A stretch of 64,000 nt of DNA from Variovorax paradoxus_P (lineage in GTDB: Bacteria; Pseudomonadota; Gammaproteobacteria; Burkholderiales; Burkholderiaceae_C). The notes under the pieces were generated by a model. That model saw only the letters and a program-made list of their open reading frames with translations. It had not been told where the DNA came from and ran no database searches. Below, one piece after another: positions 33,633-42,367 of the stretch. Position 1 is the stretch's first letter. Each line of letters begins with the position of its first letter. The position numbers and the translations under genes were made by a program. The stretch lies in the NCBI RefSeq assembly GCF_050627025.1, contig NZ_CP192472.1. One strand, given 5' to 3'.

Positions 33633-34163
33633 ATGCGTTTGCGCCTTCTCGCCGTCACTTGCCTTGCGTTCTTGCCACTGCTGTCGCCGCTGCCTTCGTA
33701 CGCCGCATCGCGGACCTGCCTTGTCGTGGGCATCAGCGACGGCGACACGCTCACTGCCCGCTGTGGGCGATTCGGCGCCTACGATGAAGTGAAGGTACGC
33801 ATTGCCGCCATCGATGCGCCCGAGCGAGCCCAGCCCTACGGACAGCGCAGCCGCCAGGCCCTCAGCCGCCTTTGCTACTTCGAGCAGGCCGTCATTACCG
33901 AGCACGACACCGACCGCTACGGCCGCACGGTGGCCGACGTTACCTGCGATGGCCAGGACGCCGGAACGCAGATGGTGGCCGAGGGATGGGCCTGGGTGTA
34001 CGACTTCAACGGCATTGCCACGCGGCGCGGCGGCGGATTGTTCAAGCTGCAGGAGAGTGCGCGTGCGCAGCGCCTGGGGTTGTGGGCCGGCGCCAAGCCG
34101 ACCGCGCCGTGGGAATGGCGGCGCCGCGAACGCGAGAACCGCGCGAACGATTCGCTGTTCTGA
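33633..34163 (+). CDS. Secreted thermonuclease (SNase) family protein
   Basis: This 176-residue exported protein has a signal peptide (MRLRLLAVTCLAFLPLL, cleavage near SYAAS). It has the staphylococcal nuclease (TNase) core: VGISDGDTLTARC, VRIAAIDAPERAQPYGQRS (Arg and Glu of the active site) and DRYGRTVADVTCDGQDAGTQ. SNase domains cut DNA and RNA with Ca2+. Four to five cysteines suggest disulfides in the mature enzyme. It lies 78 bp after the ligase gene with a hairpin between, so it is likely separate. Confidence 0.9.
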   Translation: MRLRLLAVTCLAFLPLLSPLPSYAASRTCLVVGISDGDTLTARCGRFGAYDEVKVRIAAIDAPERAQPYGQRSRQALSRLCYFEQAVITEHDTDRYGRTVADVTCDGQDAGTQMVAEGWAWVYDFNGIATRRGGGLFKLQESARAQRLGLWAGAKPTAPWEWRRRERENRANDSLF

Positions 34164-34224
34164 GCGGCCTTCAGGCGCCGGTTGAACAGCGCGTTGCGTC
34201 AGGCAGCTTCCCGCAAATTTGCTG

Positions 34225-35571
34225 CTACGACTCGCTCTTGCCCTGCACGTCCGCCACCACGCGCGCGTTGCGCTGGAAGCTCCAGTAGGCGCTGGCCCAG
34301 TCCATCATCACGACGATGCGGTTGCGAAAGCCGATGAGAAAGTACGCGTGCGCAAACAGCCAGAAGAGCCATGCGAGCCGGCCGCTGAAGCGCAGCGGGC
34401 CCAAGGGCGTGCCCAGGTCGACCACCGCCGAGTTGCGGCCGATGGTTGCCAGGTTTCCGTAGTCGCGGTAGCGAAAGGGCACAGTCGGCGTGCCGGCAAT
34501 GCGGCGGAGGATGTTCGACGCGGCGGCGCGGCCCATCTGCTTGGCGCCGGGCGACACGCCAGGTACGGGCTTGGGCGGCTTGCCGGGTGCGTGGCTCATG
34601 GCTGCCGCAAGGTCGCCAACCACGCTGATTTCCGGGTGGCCGGCCAGGCTCAGGTCGGGCTCGACCTTGATGCGGCCGGCGCGGTCGCATTCGGCGCCGG
34701 TCGCTTCGCCCAGCATGCGGCCCAGCGGCGAGGCCGCGACGCCCGCGGCCCACACCACACAACTGCTCTCGATGCGGTAGCCGGTGGCTGGCGCGCCGTT
34801 TGCGCCGCCGCCAGACTGCACCTCTAGCCCGTTGGCATCGATGGCGGTCACGCGCGCGTTGAGCCGCACTTCGACGCCCAGCTTTTCCAGCTGGTCAAGC
34901 GCCTTCTGGCTCAGGCTTTCGGGCATGGCCTGCAGCACGCGCGGGCCGCCTTCGACCAGCAAGACCTGTGCGCTGCTCGGATCGATGTGGCGGAACTCCC
35001 CCGAAAGCGTGTGCTTGGCAATTTCGGCCAGGGTGCCGGCCATTTCGACACCCGTTGGCCCGGCACCAATTACCACGAAGGTCAGCAATGCGCGGCGGCG
35101 CTGCGGGTCGGTCGCGGTTTCGGCCGCTTCGAACGACATCAGCACCCGCCGGCGAATTTCGAACGCATCGGCCAGCGTCTTGAGGCCGGGCGCGAGGGGC
35201 GCCCATTCGTCATGCCCAAAATAGCTGTGGGTTGCGCCGGCCGCGACGATCAGGTGGTCGTAGCTCACCCGGCTGCCGTTGGTCAGCTGCACCGCGCGCG
35301 CCGCCGCGTCGATGGCGCTCACTTCGCCCAGCAGCGTGGTGATGCGCGGCTGCTTGCGAAAGAGGGTGCGCACCGGCGCTGCAATCGAGGGTGCGGCAAG
35401 CCCGGCGGTCGCCACCTGGTAGAGCAGGGGCTGGAACAGGTGGTGATTGGTTTTCTCGATCACCGTCACGTCCACGTCGGCGCTGTCGAGCCTGCGGGCA
35501 GCTTCGAGCCCGCCGAATCCGCAACCGACGATGACGACGTGGGGGCGGGTGGAGGCGTTGTTCGTTTGCAT
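34225..35571 (-). CDS. ndh: Type II NADH:quinone oxidoreductase (NDH-2)
   Basis: This 448-residue flavoprotein has FAD motif VVIVGCGFGGLEAARRL (about 11-27) and the NAD(H) site VVIGAGPTGVEMAGTLAEI (about 163-181). A downstream VEGGPRVL has an acidic residue at the strand end, which favours NADH over NADPH. The C-terminal region (LAWLFWLFAHAYFLIGFRNR) is the amphipathic membrane-binding tail. NDH-2 passes electrons from NADH to quinone without pumping protons. The start at 35571 follows from MQTNNASTRPHVVIVGCG. It is divergent from egtB across 165 bp; a shared role in redox balance is only suggestive. Confidence 0.92.
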   Translation of the reverse strand: MQTNNASTRPHVVIVGCGFGGLEAARRLDSADVDVTVIEKTNHHLFQPLLYQVATAGLAAPSIAAPVRTLFRKQPRITTLLGEVSAIDAAARAVQLTNGSRVSYDHLIVAAGATHSYFGHDEWAPLAPGLKTLADAFEIRRRVLMSFEAAETATDPQRRRALLTFVVIGAGPTGVEMAGTLAEIAKHTLSGEFRHIDPSSAQVLLVEGGPRVLQAMPESLSQKALDQLEKLGVEVRLNARVTAIDANGLEVQSGGGANGAPATGYRIESSCVVWAAGVAASPLGRMLGEATGAECDRAGRIKVEPDLSLAGHPEISVVGDLAAAMSHAPGKPPKPVPGVSPGAKQMGRAAASNILRRIAGTPTVPFRYRDYGNLATIGRNSAVVDLGTPLGPLRFSGRLAWLFWLFAHAYFLIGFRNRIVVMMDWASAYWSFQRNARVVADVQGKSES

Positions 35572-35736
35572 CGAACGGATGATACGCAGCCGCCCTGCAA
35601 GCCGGCGCGTCTTGTGCCAAAGTAGCTCCCCCACCGGTTTGACGCCCCTCCGCAAGAGAGCCAGGGCGAGAACTTGTCCTACGTACCGCTGCAATACGAA
35701 TCGGCTACAACGAGCAGTTGCCCGACTGGAGACACC

Positions 35737-36993
35737 ATGACGCTTTCCCGGCCGATCGCCCAGGCGGCGAGCGCACTGCGCGACAAGTTTCGCGAAGTGC
35801 GCGCTGCCAGCCTGTCGCTCGCCGCACCGCTCTCCGCCGAAGACCAGTGCATCCAGTCGATGCCCGACGCGAGCCCGACCAAATGGCACCTTGCGCACAC
35901 GACCTGGTTTTTCGAGACCGTGCTGCTGCAGCCTCACTCTGCAGGCTATCGGCCGTTCGATGTGCGCTTTCACTACCTCTTCAACTCTTACTACGAGGCG
36001 CTGGGCCCGAGGCATCCGCGGCCGCAGCGGGGGCTGCTTACGCGCCCCTCGGTGGACGAGGTGCATGCCTATCGCAGTCATGTCGACGAGGCGGTGCTTG
36101 CGCTGCTCGACCGCGACATTGCCGACCAGGACTGGGCCGCCGTCGAGCCCATCGTCACGCTGGGCCTGCATCACGAACAGCAGCACCAGGAATTGCTGCT
36201 TACCGACATTCTTCATGCCCTGTCATGCAACCCGCTCCTGCCTGCCTACAAGCCTGCGGCGGGGCCCGCGTTGCGGCTGGCCGCGGTGCCGCCCGCCATG
36301 CGCTGGCTGCCCCAGCCCGGCGGAGTGGTGCAGGTGGGCCACGAGGGGGCGCGGCAAGGCTTTGCCTTCGACAACGAAACGCCGCGGCACGATGCGCTGC
36401 TGCAGCCGTATGCCATTGCCGACCGGCTGGTGAACTGCGGCGACTACGCCCAGTTCATTGCCGATGGCGGCTACAAGCGGCCGGAGCTGTGGCTGTCTGA
36501 CGGGTGGGCTGCGGTGCAGGCGCAGGGCTGGCGGCATCCGGCCTATTGGCTCGAGCCTGACGATCCGCGGCTCGGCCCGCAGCAGCACCAGGGCGGCTGG
36601 CATGTGTTCGGCCTGCATGGCGTGCGGCCCATGGAGGCCGATGCGCCGGTCTCGCAGCTGAGCTTCTACGAAGCCGCCGCCTACGCGGAATGGGCCGGGG
36701 CCCGGCTGCCCACCGAGTTCGAGTGGGAGGCCACCTTCGACGCGCCCGGCATCTCGCAGATGACGGGCCACGTCTGGCAGTGGACGCGTTCTTCATACGA
36801 CCCGTATCCCGGCTTCAGGCCCATGCCCGGCATTGCCGCCGAATACAACGGCAAGTTCATGGTGGGCCAACTGGTGTTGCGCGGTGGCAGCGTGGCCACC
36901 CCGGCAGGGCACACGCGGCCCAGCTACCGCAACTTCTTTCCGCCGGCGGCGCGCTGGCAGTTCTCGGGGCTGCGGCTCGCGAAAGACATCTGA
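35737..36993 (+). CDS. egtB: Ergothioneine biosynthesis iron sulfoxide synthase EgtB
   Basis: This 418-residue protein has an N-terminal DinB-like domain with the iron-binding HxxxHxE (HEQQHQE, about residues 149-155), and a C-terminal FGE-sulfatase-like domain ending in the expected YRNFFPPAARWQFSGLRLA. QMTGHVWQWTRSSYDPYPGF is the conserved core of that domain. EgtB oxidatively joins trimethylhistidine (hercynine) to a thiol donor, gamma-glutamylcysteine or cysteine. The ATG at 35737 has GGAG 8 nt upstream; a TTG at 35674 is in frame but has no support. It lies 4 bp before egtD, one operon. Confidence 0.95.
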   Translation: MTLSRPIAQAASALRDKFREVRAASLSLAAPLSAEDQCIQSMPDASPTKWHLAHTTWFFETVLLQPHSAGYRPFDVRFHYLFNSYYEALGPRHPRPQRGLLTRPSVDEVHAYRSHVDEAVLALLDRDIADQDWAAVEPIVTLGLHHEQQHQELLLTDILHALSCNPLLPAYKPAAGPALRLAAVPPAMRWLPQPGGVVQVGHEGARQGFAFDNETPRHDALLQPYAIADRLVNCGDYAQFIADGGYKRPELWLSDGWAAVQAQGWRHPAYWLEPDDPRLGPQQHQGGWHVFGLHGVRPMEADAPVSQLSFYEAAAYAEWAGARLPTEFEWEATFDAPGISQMTGHVWQWTRSSYDPYPGFRPMPGIAAEYNGKFMVGQLVLRGGSVATPAGHTRPSYRNFFPPAARWQFSGLRLAKDI

Positions 36994-36997
36994 AATC

Positions 36998-38017
36998 ATG
37001 CGCAATCCAACATCCTCGTCATCTTTCTCGTTTGCCGCCGCACAACAGCAGCGCCAGCCTGCGGCGTCCCCCGCTGCTGCTGCTGCGACGAGTGAGCCGC
37101 TGTGCGAATTCGGCCGCGCGATGCAGGCGGGCCTTGCACGCAGGCCGCGCAGCATTTCACCCAAGTTCTTCTACGACGCGGCCGGTTCGCAGCTGTTCGA
37201 TCGCATCTGCGACCTGCCCGAGTACTACCCCACGCGAACCGAGTTGCGCATCCTCGGCGAATGCGCCGGCGAGATTGCCGAGCAGATCGGCCCCGGTGCC
37301 GAAATCGTAGAGTTCGGTGCCGGCTCTCTGACCAAGGTGCGGCTGCTGCTGGATGCGCTGGAGGCACCCAAGCGCTACCTGCCCATCGACATTTCCGGCG
37401 AGCACCTGCAGGCCGCCGCCGAGCGGCTGAAGGCCGACTACCCCGAGCTGGTGGTGCAGCCGATTGCGGCGGACTACACCATGCCGCTGGTGCTGCCTGC
37501 GCCGATGCCCGGCGCGGGCAAGCGCGTGGGGTTTTTTCCGGGGTCGACGATCGGGAATTTCGAGCCTGAAGAGGCGCTGGCTTTTCTGCAGCTTGCCGCG
37601 CGGATGCTGCGAGGTGGCGGGCTGCTGATCGGCGTCGACCTGGTGAAGGACCCGGCTCGCCTGCATGCTGCGTACAACGATGCGCAAGGCGTGACAGCTG
37701 CGTTCAACCTCAATTTGCTGCGGCGTGCCAATGCCGAGCTCGATGCCGACTTTGATCTGGATGGCTTTGCGCATTCGGCGTTCTACAACGCGCCCAGGCA
37801 GCGCATCGAGATGCACCTGGTGAGCCGGCGGGCTCAGGCTGTTTCACTGCACGGTGAGCGGTTTGGGTTTGAGGAAGGGGAGACGATTCATACCGAGTAC
37901 TCGCATAAGTTCACTGTGGATGGACTGCGGGCACTGGCTGTGAAGGCGGGGTTTCGGCCGTTGGCGGTTTGGACGGATCCTGAGAGGCTTTTTAGTGTGC
38001 ATTGGTTGGGGGCCTGA
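36998..38017 (+). CDS. egtD: L-histidine N-alpha-methyltransferase EgtD
   Basis: This 339-residue SAM-dependent methyltransferase makes hercynine by trimethylating histidine. Family marks are RSISPKFFYDAAGSQLFDRI (about 51-70), LPEYYPTRTE, IVEFGAGSLTKVRLLL (SAM motif I, about 103-118), FFPGSTIGNFEPEEA and GVDLVKDPARLHAAYND. The first 35 residues are a Ser/Ala/Gln-rich extension not typical of the family core. No egtA, egtC or egtE is adjacent, but gshA, whose product could supply gamma-glutamylcysteine, lies at 50 kb. The long palindrome begins 8 bp after the stop and could form the mRNA 3' end. Confidence 0.95.
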   Translation: MRNPTSSSSFSFAAAQQQRQPAASPAAAAATSEPLCEFGRAMQAGLARRPRSISPKFFYDAAGSQLFDRICDLPEYYPTRTELRILGECAGEIAEQIGPGAEIVEFGAGSLTKVRLLLDALEAPKRYLPIDISGEHLQAAAERLKADYPELVVQPIAADYTMPLVLPAPMPGAGKRVGFFPGSTIGNFEPEEALAFLQLAARMLRGGGLLIGVDLVKDPARLHAAYNDAQGVTAAFNLNLLRRANAELDADFDLDGFAHSAFYNAPRQRIEMHLVSRRAQAVSLHGERFGFEEGETIHTEYSHKFTVDGLRALAVKAGFRPLAVWTDPERLFSVHWLGA

Positions 38018-38024
38018 TCTTTCT

Positions 38025-38609
38025 TTGGTTTGTTTGCTTTCCGGGGCCGGGTCTCGCCCCGGCGGGCGACTCACTTTCTTTTGCTTCGCCAAAAGAAAGT
38101 AAGCAAAGAAAAGGCGACCCCACTGTCTGCGACCCCTTCGCTGCGCTACGGGGCAACCTGCGGTGCTCGGTTTTCGCGGGGTCCGCAGAACTCGCTTCGC
38201 TCAAACAGCTGCGGCCCTGATCCGCGAAACCCTCCGCTCCTCGGCGCATACAGAGGGGAGTGCAACCCATGCGGGCCTTTGCTTCGCTCGGCCACCAGGC
38301 CACTGCGGCTGCGCGCCGCAGTGGTTGGCGTTGGCTGTTGGACTTGGGGCCGAGCGAGAGCGAAGGCTGCCCGCTCCCCACCCCTTCTGTATGCGCCGAG
38401 GAGCGCAGATGGAGGCGGGATCAGGGCCGCAGCTGTTTGAGCGCAGCGAGTTCTGCGGACCCCCGCCGGAGTCGAGCACCGCAGGTTGCCCGTAGCGAAG
38501 CGCAGGGACGCAGACAGTAGGGGTCGCCTTTCTTTGCTTACTTTCTTTGGCGAAGCAAAGAAAGTGAGTCGCCCGCCGGGGCGAAACCCGGCCTCGGGAA
38601 GCAAACCAA
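38025..38609. repeat. ~585-bp imperfect palindrome (long inverted repeat)
   Basis: The left arm (38025-38258) and right arm (38381-38609) are inverted copies that match over most of their length by eye, with a few small indels. Pairing resumes in the 122-bp centre (TTTGCTTCGCTCGGCC near 38278-38293 with its inverse near 38349-38366). The centre ends in an exact hairpin, CCACTGCGG-CTGCGCG-CCGCAGTGG (38300-38324). Arms contain internal hairpins such as CTTTCTTTTG/CAAAAGAAAG at 38084-38099. No transposase, terminal duplication or credible gene is present. I recall similar sequence being scattered between genes in Variovorax-like genomes. Confidence 0.85.
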
Positions 38610-38668
38610 GCCCACCTACCCAAAGCCCACCTACCAAAGCCCACGAACCCAACCAAAGCCCAAAGGGC
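38608..38668 (+). repeat. Degenerate 15-bp tandem repeat
   Basis: AAGCCCACCTACC occurs at 38608-38620 and 38623-38635, followed by decayed copies with the same AAGCCCA core near 38637 and 38656. It fills the space between the palindrome and the leader of the DUF427 gene. Confidence 0.6.
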
Positions 38669-38698
38669 ACAATAGCCCTTCCCCGTGGAGAGCAACAC

Positions 38699-38983
38699 AT
38701 GAAAGCAACCTGGAACGGCGTAACCATCGCCGAAAGCGACGACACAGTGCTCGTCGAAGGTAACCACTATTTCCCGATGAGCTCGCTCAACCGCGACCAC
38801 GTCACCTTCAGCAACCACAAGACCACCTGCCCATGGAAGGGCACCGCCAGCTACTACTCCCTGCTGGTCAACGGCGAACTTCATACCGATGCCGCCTGGT
38901 ACTACGCAGACCCCAAGCCCGAAGCCGAAGAGATCCGTGATCGCGTCGCGTTCTGGAAGGACGTGAAGGTCACCGCGTCGTGA
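38699..38983 (+). CDS. DUF427 domain protein
   Basis: This 94-residue single-domain DUF427 protein has the family sequence MKATWNGVTIAESDDTVLVE, then NHYFPMSSLN and TCPWKGTASYYSL, ending in an acidic KPEAEEIRDRVAFWKDVKV. DUF427 proteins are small beta-rich cytoplasmic proteins; the conserved TxCPxKG segment suggests a binding site, but no function is established. GTGGAG lies about 8 nt before the ATG. It overlaps the dioxygenase gene by 4 bp, so the two are co-translated. Confidence 0.9.
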   Translation: MKATWNGVTIAESDDTVLVEGNHYFPMSSLNRDHVTFSNHKTTCPWKGTASYYSLLVNGELHTDAAWYYADPKPEAEEIRDRVAFWKDVKVTAS

Positions 38984-39729
38984 CCACCGCCGCATTCGCA
39001 CCGCCCTTCGTCCCGCCTGCCGAGCTCCTGGCTGCGCTGCGCGAACAGGGCTACGCGGTGCTCAGCCCGCAAGGCGTAAGCGACTGGCTCGGCGTGCCGC
39101 TCGGCCAACTCGAGTCGCTGCACGCCGATTGGAACGATCTTCCACCGGACGAATACCTGAAGGACGGCGGCCGCTACCGCACCCGGCGCCATGCGTGCTT
39201 CACCGTCGAGGGCGAGGCGATCGCGCAGGTGCCGCATCGCGCGCACTGGCAGCCGGTTGAATACAACGCGCTGCATGGCGGCATGCAGCGCTGGTTTGCG
39301 CCCATGCACGAGGCCACGGTGGCGCAGCCGGTGTGGCAGCGGTTGCTGCAGCGGCTGGGCGAAGCGGCAAGCGGCATGCGCGGCAGCGCGTCGCAGCCGT
39401 GGTTCGTCGAGGCGCATCAGTTCCGCATCGACACCGCGGGCGGCATTGGCCGGCCCACGCCCGAAGGCGCGCACCGCGACGGTGTCGACCTTGTTGCGGT
39501 GGCGCTGGTCGGGCGCAGCGGCATCAAGGGCGGCGAAACGCGTGTGTTCGAAGCCAACGGAAGGCGCGGCGAGCGCTTCACCATGACCGAGCCGTGGACG
39601 CTGCTGCTGCTGGACGACGCGCGCGTAATCCATGAATCCACCCCCATCCAGCCACTGGAAGACGGTGCAGCCGGCTGGCGCGACACCCTGGTCGTCACCT
39701 GCCGCGCTCAGGGTTTCCAGGGGGATTGA
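38980..39729 (+). CDS. 2-oxoglutarate/Fe(II) dioxygenase family protein
   Basis: This 249-residue protein resembles the 2OG-Fe_Oxy_2 family that includes free L-isoleucine hydroxylases. The facial triad is visible as H-x-D in PTPEGAHRDGVDLV (about 164-177) and the distal His in DDARVIHESTPIQP (about 211-224). GGETRVFEANG lies between, as in the family. It would hydroxylate a small molecule, perhaps a free amino acid, but the substrate is unknown. It starts at GTG 38980, overlapping the DUF427 stop (GTGA). Confidence 0.87.
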   Translation: MTTAAFAPPFVPPAELLAALREQGYAVLSPQGVSDWLGVPLGQLESLHADWNDLPPDEYLKDGGRYRTRRHACFTVEGEAIAQVPHRAHWQPVEYNALHGGMQRWFAPMHEATVAQPVWQRLLQRLGEAASGMRGSASQPWFVEAHQFRIDTAGGIGRPTPEGAHRDGVDLVAVALVGRSGIKGGETRVFEANGRRGERFTMTEPWTLLLLDDARVIHESTPIQPLEDGAAGWRDTLVVTCRAQGFQGD

Positions 39730-39837
39730 CCCCGCTGGCTTGAGTCCTACAGTCACGCCCCGGCCGAGGGGTTAAATTGGAGGCCCGGCTCGGTTGCGAG
39801 CCGCGCCTGTCTGCGAACGAAAAAAGTGAGGTCCGCC

Positions 39838-40281
39838 ATGTTCAATCACATCCTGGTTCCGATCGACGGCTCCGAAACTTCCATGCTCGCGGTCAGCAAG
39901 GCCAGCGGCCTTGCACTGGCGTTCGGAAGCCGCATCACGTTGATTCACGTGATCGACAACTATCCCTTCATCGGCGTCGGCGCCGATTACGCGCTGGGCC
40001 AGAACGAATACCTGGCCGCGGCCACCGCAAGCGCGAATGCGGCGCTCGCACGCGGCGTGGCCGCGCTGGCAGCCGAAGGCCTGCACAGCGACCAGCGCGT
40101 GATCGATGGCCACGTGGTGCATGAAGGCATCGTCGATACCGCCATTGCCATTGCGGCCGACCTGATCGTGATGGGCTCCCATGGCCGCAGCGGCATCGAA
40201 AAGCTGCTGCTCGGCAGCGTCACCCAGCGGGTGCTGCAAGACGCGACCATGCCCGTGCTGGTGGTCAAGGGCGGGCTGTAG
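39838..40281 (+). CDS. Universal stress protein (UspA family)
   Basis: This 147-residue Usp protein starts MFNHILVPIDGSETSMLAV and ends with the ATP-binding type motif GSHGRSGIEKLLLGSVTQRV (about 118-137), then MPVLVVKG. The G-2x-G-9x-G(S/T) pattern implies nucleotide binding. Usp proteins dimerise in the cytoplasm and support survival in stress. The ATG at 39838 is preferred over a GTG at 39826 because MFNHILVP is the conserved start. Its last 17 bp overlap tail-to-tail with rluA. Confidence 0.93.
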   Translation: MFNHILVPIDGSETSMLAVSKASGLALAFGSRITLIHVIDNYPFIGVGADYALGQNEYLAAATASANAALARGVAALAAEGLHSDQRVIDGHVVHEGIVDTAIAIAADLIVMGSHGRSGIEKLLLGSVTQRVLQDATMPVLVVKGGL

Positions 40282-40945
40282 AAAGAGAAAAAGCCGGCGC
40301 GCTCTCAAAGTTGAGCATCTGCTGTGTGGCCGGATGCACAAAGCTCAGTTCGCTTGCGTGCAGCAGCAGGCGCGGCGCACGTGCCTGCACCTGGGCACTG
40401 CCATAGAGCGCATCGCCCAGGATCGGATGCCCGATAGACAGCAGATGCACGCGCAGCTGATGCGACCGGCCCGTGAGCGGTTCCAGCAACACGTGCGTGG
40501 CCGCTCCGTTGCACCCATTCGACACCGATGAAGAAAGCGCCCGCCAACGCGTAAGGCTCGGCTTGCCCGCGGGGTCCACCTTCTGCAGCGGGCGCCTGGG
40601 CCAGTCGGCGATCAGCGGCGCGTCGATGACCGACCATTCATCGCGCACCGGCATGGCGCCGTCGACGACGGCCTCGTAGCGCTTATGCACTGTGCGGTTG
40701 GCAAACGCATCGCCAAGCGCACGCTGCATCGCGGCGCCGCGCGCCATCAGCACAAGCCCGCTGGTCGCCATGTCGAGGCGGTGGACGACGAGCGCGTCGG
40801 GCCACCGCTGCACGGCGCGCGCGCTCAGGCAGTCCTGCTTGTCTTCACCGCGCCCGGGCACGCAGAGCAGGCCGGCAGGCTTGTTCAGCACCAGCAGGTG
40901 GGCGTCTTCGTGAACGAGGTCGATAAGGGGAACGGTGTCGGGCAT
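40265..40945 (-). CDS. rluA: Pseudouridine synthase RluA
   Basis: This 226-residue pseudouridine synthase has the catalytic Asp in VVHRLDMATSGLVLMA (about 75-90). LNKPAGLLCVPGRGEDK and the terminal GRSHQLRVHLLSIGHPILGD match RluA, which modifies 23S rRNA U746 and tRNA U32 in E. coli. It lacks the S4 domain of RluC/RluD and has RluA length (219 in E. coli, from memory). The start at 40945 is chosen by the family start; upstream Met codons give an Ala-rich non-conserved leader. It overlaps uspA by 17 bp at the 3' ends. Confidence 0.92.
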   Translation of the reverse strand: MPDTVPLIDLVHEDAHLLVLNKPAGLLCVPGRGEDKQDCLSARAVQRWPDALVVHRLDMATSGLVLMARGAAMQRALGDAFANRTVHKRYEAVVDGAMPVRDEWSVIDAPLIADWPRRPLQKVDPAGKPSLTRWRALSSSVSNGCNGAATHVLLEPLTGRSHQLRVHLLSIGHPILGDALYGSAQVQARAPRLLLHASELSFVHPATQQMLNFESAPAFSLSTARP

Positions 40946-41052
40946 GGATGCGGCTGAGTGTAGAGAGGAGGCCAAGAGGAGGCGGGCGGGAGGGCAGGCA
41001 GGAGAGCCCGCCCTCATGCGAGGCTCATGAAGCCTCGGCTATCCTCGAACGA

Positions 41053-42354
41053 ATGTCCTCCGGCCCCGCCTCTCCTGTTTCTCCTGCCCCGGTTTCCGCC
41101 TCTGTTCCCGCGCCTCCGAGCTTTTCCCAACTCCGGCGCGAGCGCCCGTTCATGCAGCTGTGGGTGGCGCGGCTTTTTGGCACGGCGGCGTCGCAGATGC
41201 TGCTGGTGGCCATCGGATGGCACATGTACGAACTCACAAGCAGTGCCTGGGATCTCGGCCTGGTCGGCCTCTACCAGTTCGTTCCCGCGCTGCTCCTGGC
41301 GCTGCTGGCCGGCCACATGGTCGACCGCCACCATCGCGGCCGCATCGTGGCGGCCTGTTTTGCGGTGCAGGGGGTGGTGGCGCTCGTATTGCTGTTTGCG
41401 GTGGCGCAGCGCTTCGATACGCGCGGCCTGCTGCTGGGGCTGTCGCTGGTGCTCGGCGCCGTGCGCGCCTTCCAGATGCCGGCGCAGCAGGCGCTGACGC
41501 CGATGCTGGTGCCGCCCACCATGCTGCCGCGGGCCATGGCGTTCAGCTCGGCGGGCATGCAGGGCGCGATCATCGGCGGCCCGGCGCTCGGCGGCCTGCT
41601 GTTCGTTGCGGGCATGGCGGTGGTGTACGGCGCAAGCGTGCTGTGCTTTGTCATTGCGTGTGTGCTGGTGCTGCGCCTTCGCTATGCCCATACGCCGGCT
41701 GCGCGCGAGCCGGTCACGCTGGCCACGGTGTTTGCCGGGGTCAATTTCATCTGGCGGCGCAAGCCCGTGCTCGGCGCGGTGTCGCTCGATCTTTTCGCGG
41801 TGCTGCTGGGCGGCGCCGTGGCGCTGCTGCCCATCTACGCCAAGGACATCCTGCACACCGGGCCATGGGGCCTCGGGCTGTTGCGCAGCGCGCCGGCGGC
41901 GGGTGCGCTGGTCATGTCGATTGCGCTCACGCGCCGGCCCATCGAGCGCCACATCGGCCGCACCCTGCTGATTGCGGTGGGGCTCTTCGGCCTGTGCATG
42001 GTGGTGTTCGGCATTTCGCGCAGCTTTGTCGTTTCGCTGGTTGCACTGGCGGTGTCCGGCGGTGCCGACATGGTCAACGTGGTGATCCGCCAGACGCTTG
42101 TGCAGCTCGAAACGCCTGACGCCATGCGCGGCCGGGTGAGTGCGGTCAATTCGATCTTCATCGGTGCCAGCAACCAGTTGGGCGAGTTCGAATCGGGCGC
42201 CACGGCGGCGCTGCTCGGGCCGGTGGGTTCGGTGGTGCTGGGCGGGGTTGGCACCATGATGGTCGCGCTGGGGTGGTTCAAGCTGTTTCCATCGCTCGCG
42301 CAGCGGGACCGGCTGGTGGTCGCTGCGCCGGTTCAGGCCATCAAGCAGGGCTGA
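41053..42354 (+). CDS. MFS transporter, EntS-like exporter
   Basis: This 433-residue 12-helix protein has a Pro/Ser/Ala-rich N-terminus of about 25 residues. It shows the MFS motif A region LAGHMVDRHHRGRIVAAC and a second half beginning after FIWRRKPVLGAVSLDLFAV, as in the EntS-type (DHA3) family that exports siderophores and drugs. VRQTLVQLETPDAMRGRVSA-like sequence (here IRQTLVQLETPDAMRGRVSA) marks the helix 10-11 loop of that family. No siderophore genes are nearby, so the substrate is open. Confidence 0.88.
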   Translation: MSSGPASPVSPAPVSASVPAPPSFSQLRRERPFMQLWVARLFGTAASQMLLVAIGWHMYELTSSAWDLGLVGLYQFVPALLLALLAGHMVDRHHRGRIVAACFAVQGVVALVLLFAVAQRFDTRGLLLGLSLVLGAVRAFQMPAQQALTPMLVPPTMLPRAMAFSSAGMQGAIIGGPALGGLLFVAGMAVVYGASVLCFVIACVLVLRLRYAHTPAAREPVTLATVFAGVNFIWRRKPVLGAVSLDLFAVLLGGAVALLPIYAKDILHTGPWGLGLLRSAPAAGALVMSIALTRRPIERHIGRTLLIAVGLFGLCMVVFGISRSFVVSLVALAVSGGADMVNVVIRQTLVQLETPDAMRGRVSAVNSIFIGASNQLGEFESGATAALLGPVGSVVLGGVGTMMVALGWFKLFPSLAQRDRLVVAAPVQAIKQG

Positions 42355-42367
42355 ACAGGTCCGGTCG

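Noticed and set aside
38002..38745. Several open frames on both strands across the long palindrome
   Set aside because: They restate the same inverted-repeat sequence in different frames, have no ribosome-binding site or family feature, and the two arms give parallel peptides. They are treated as translation of a repeat.
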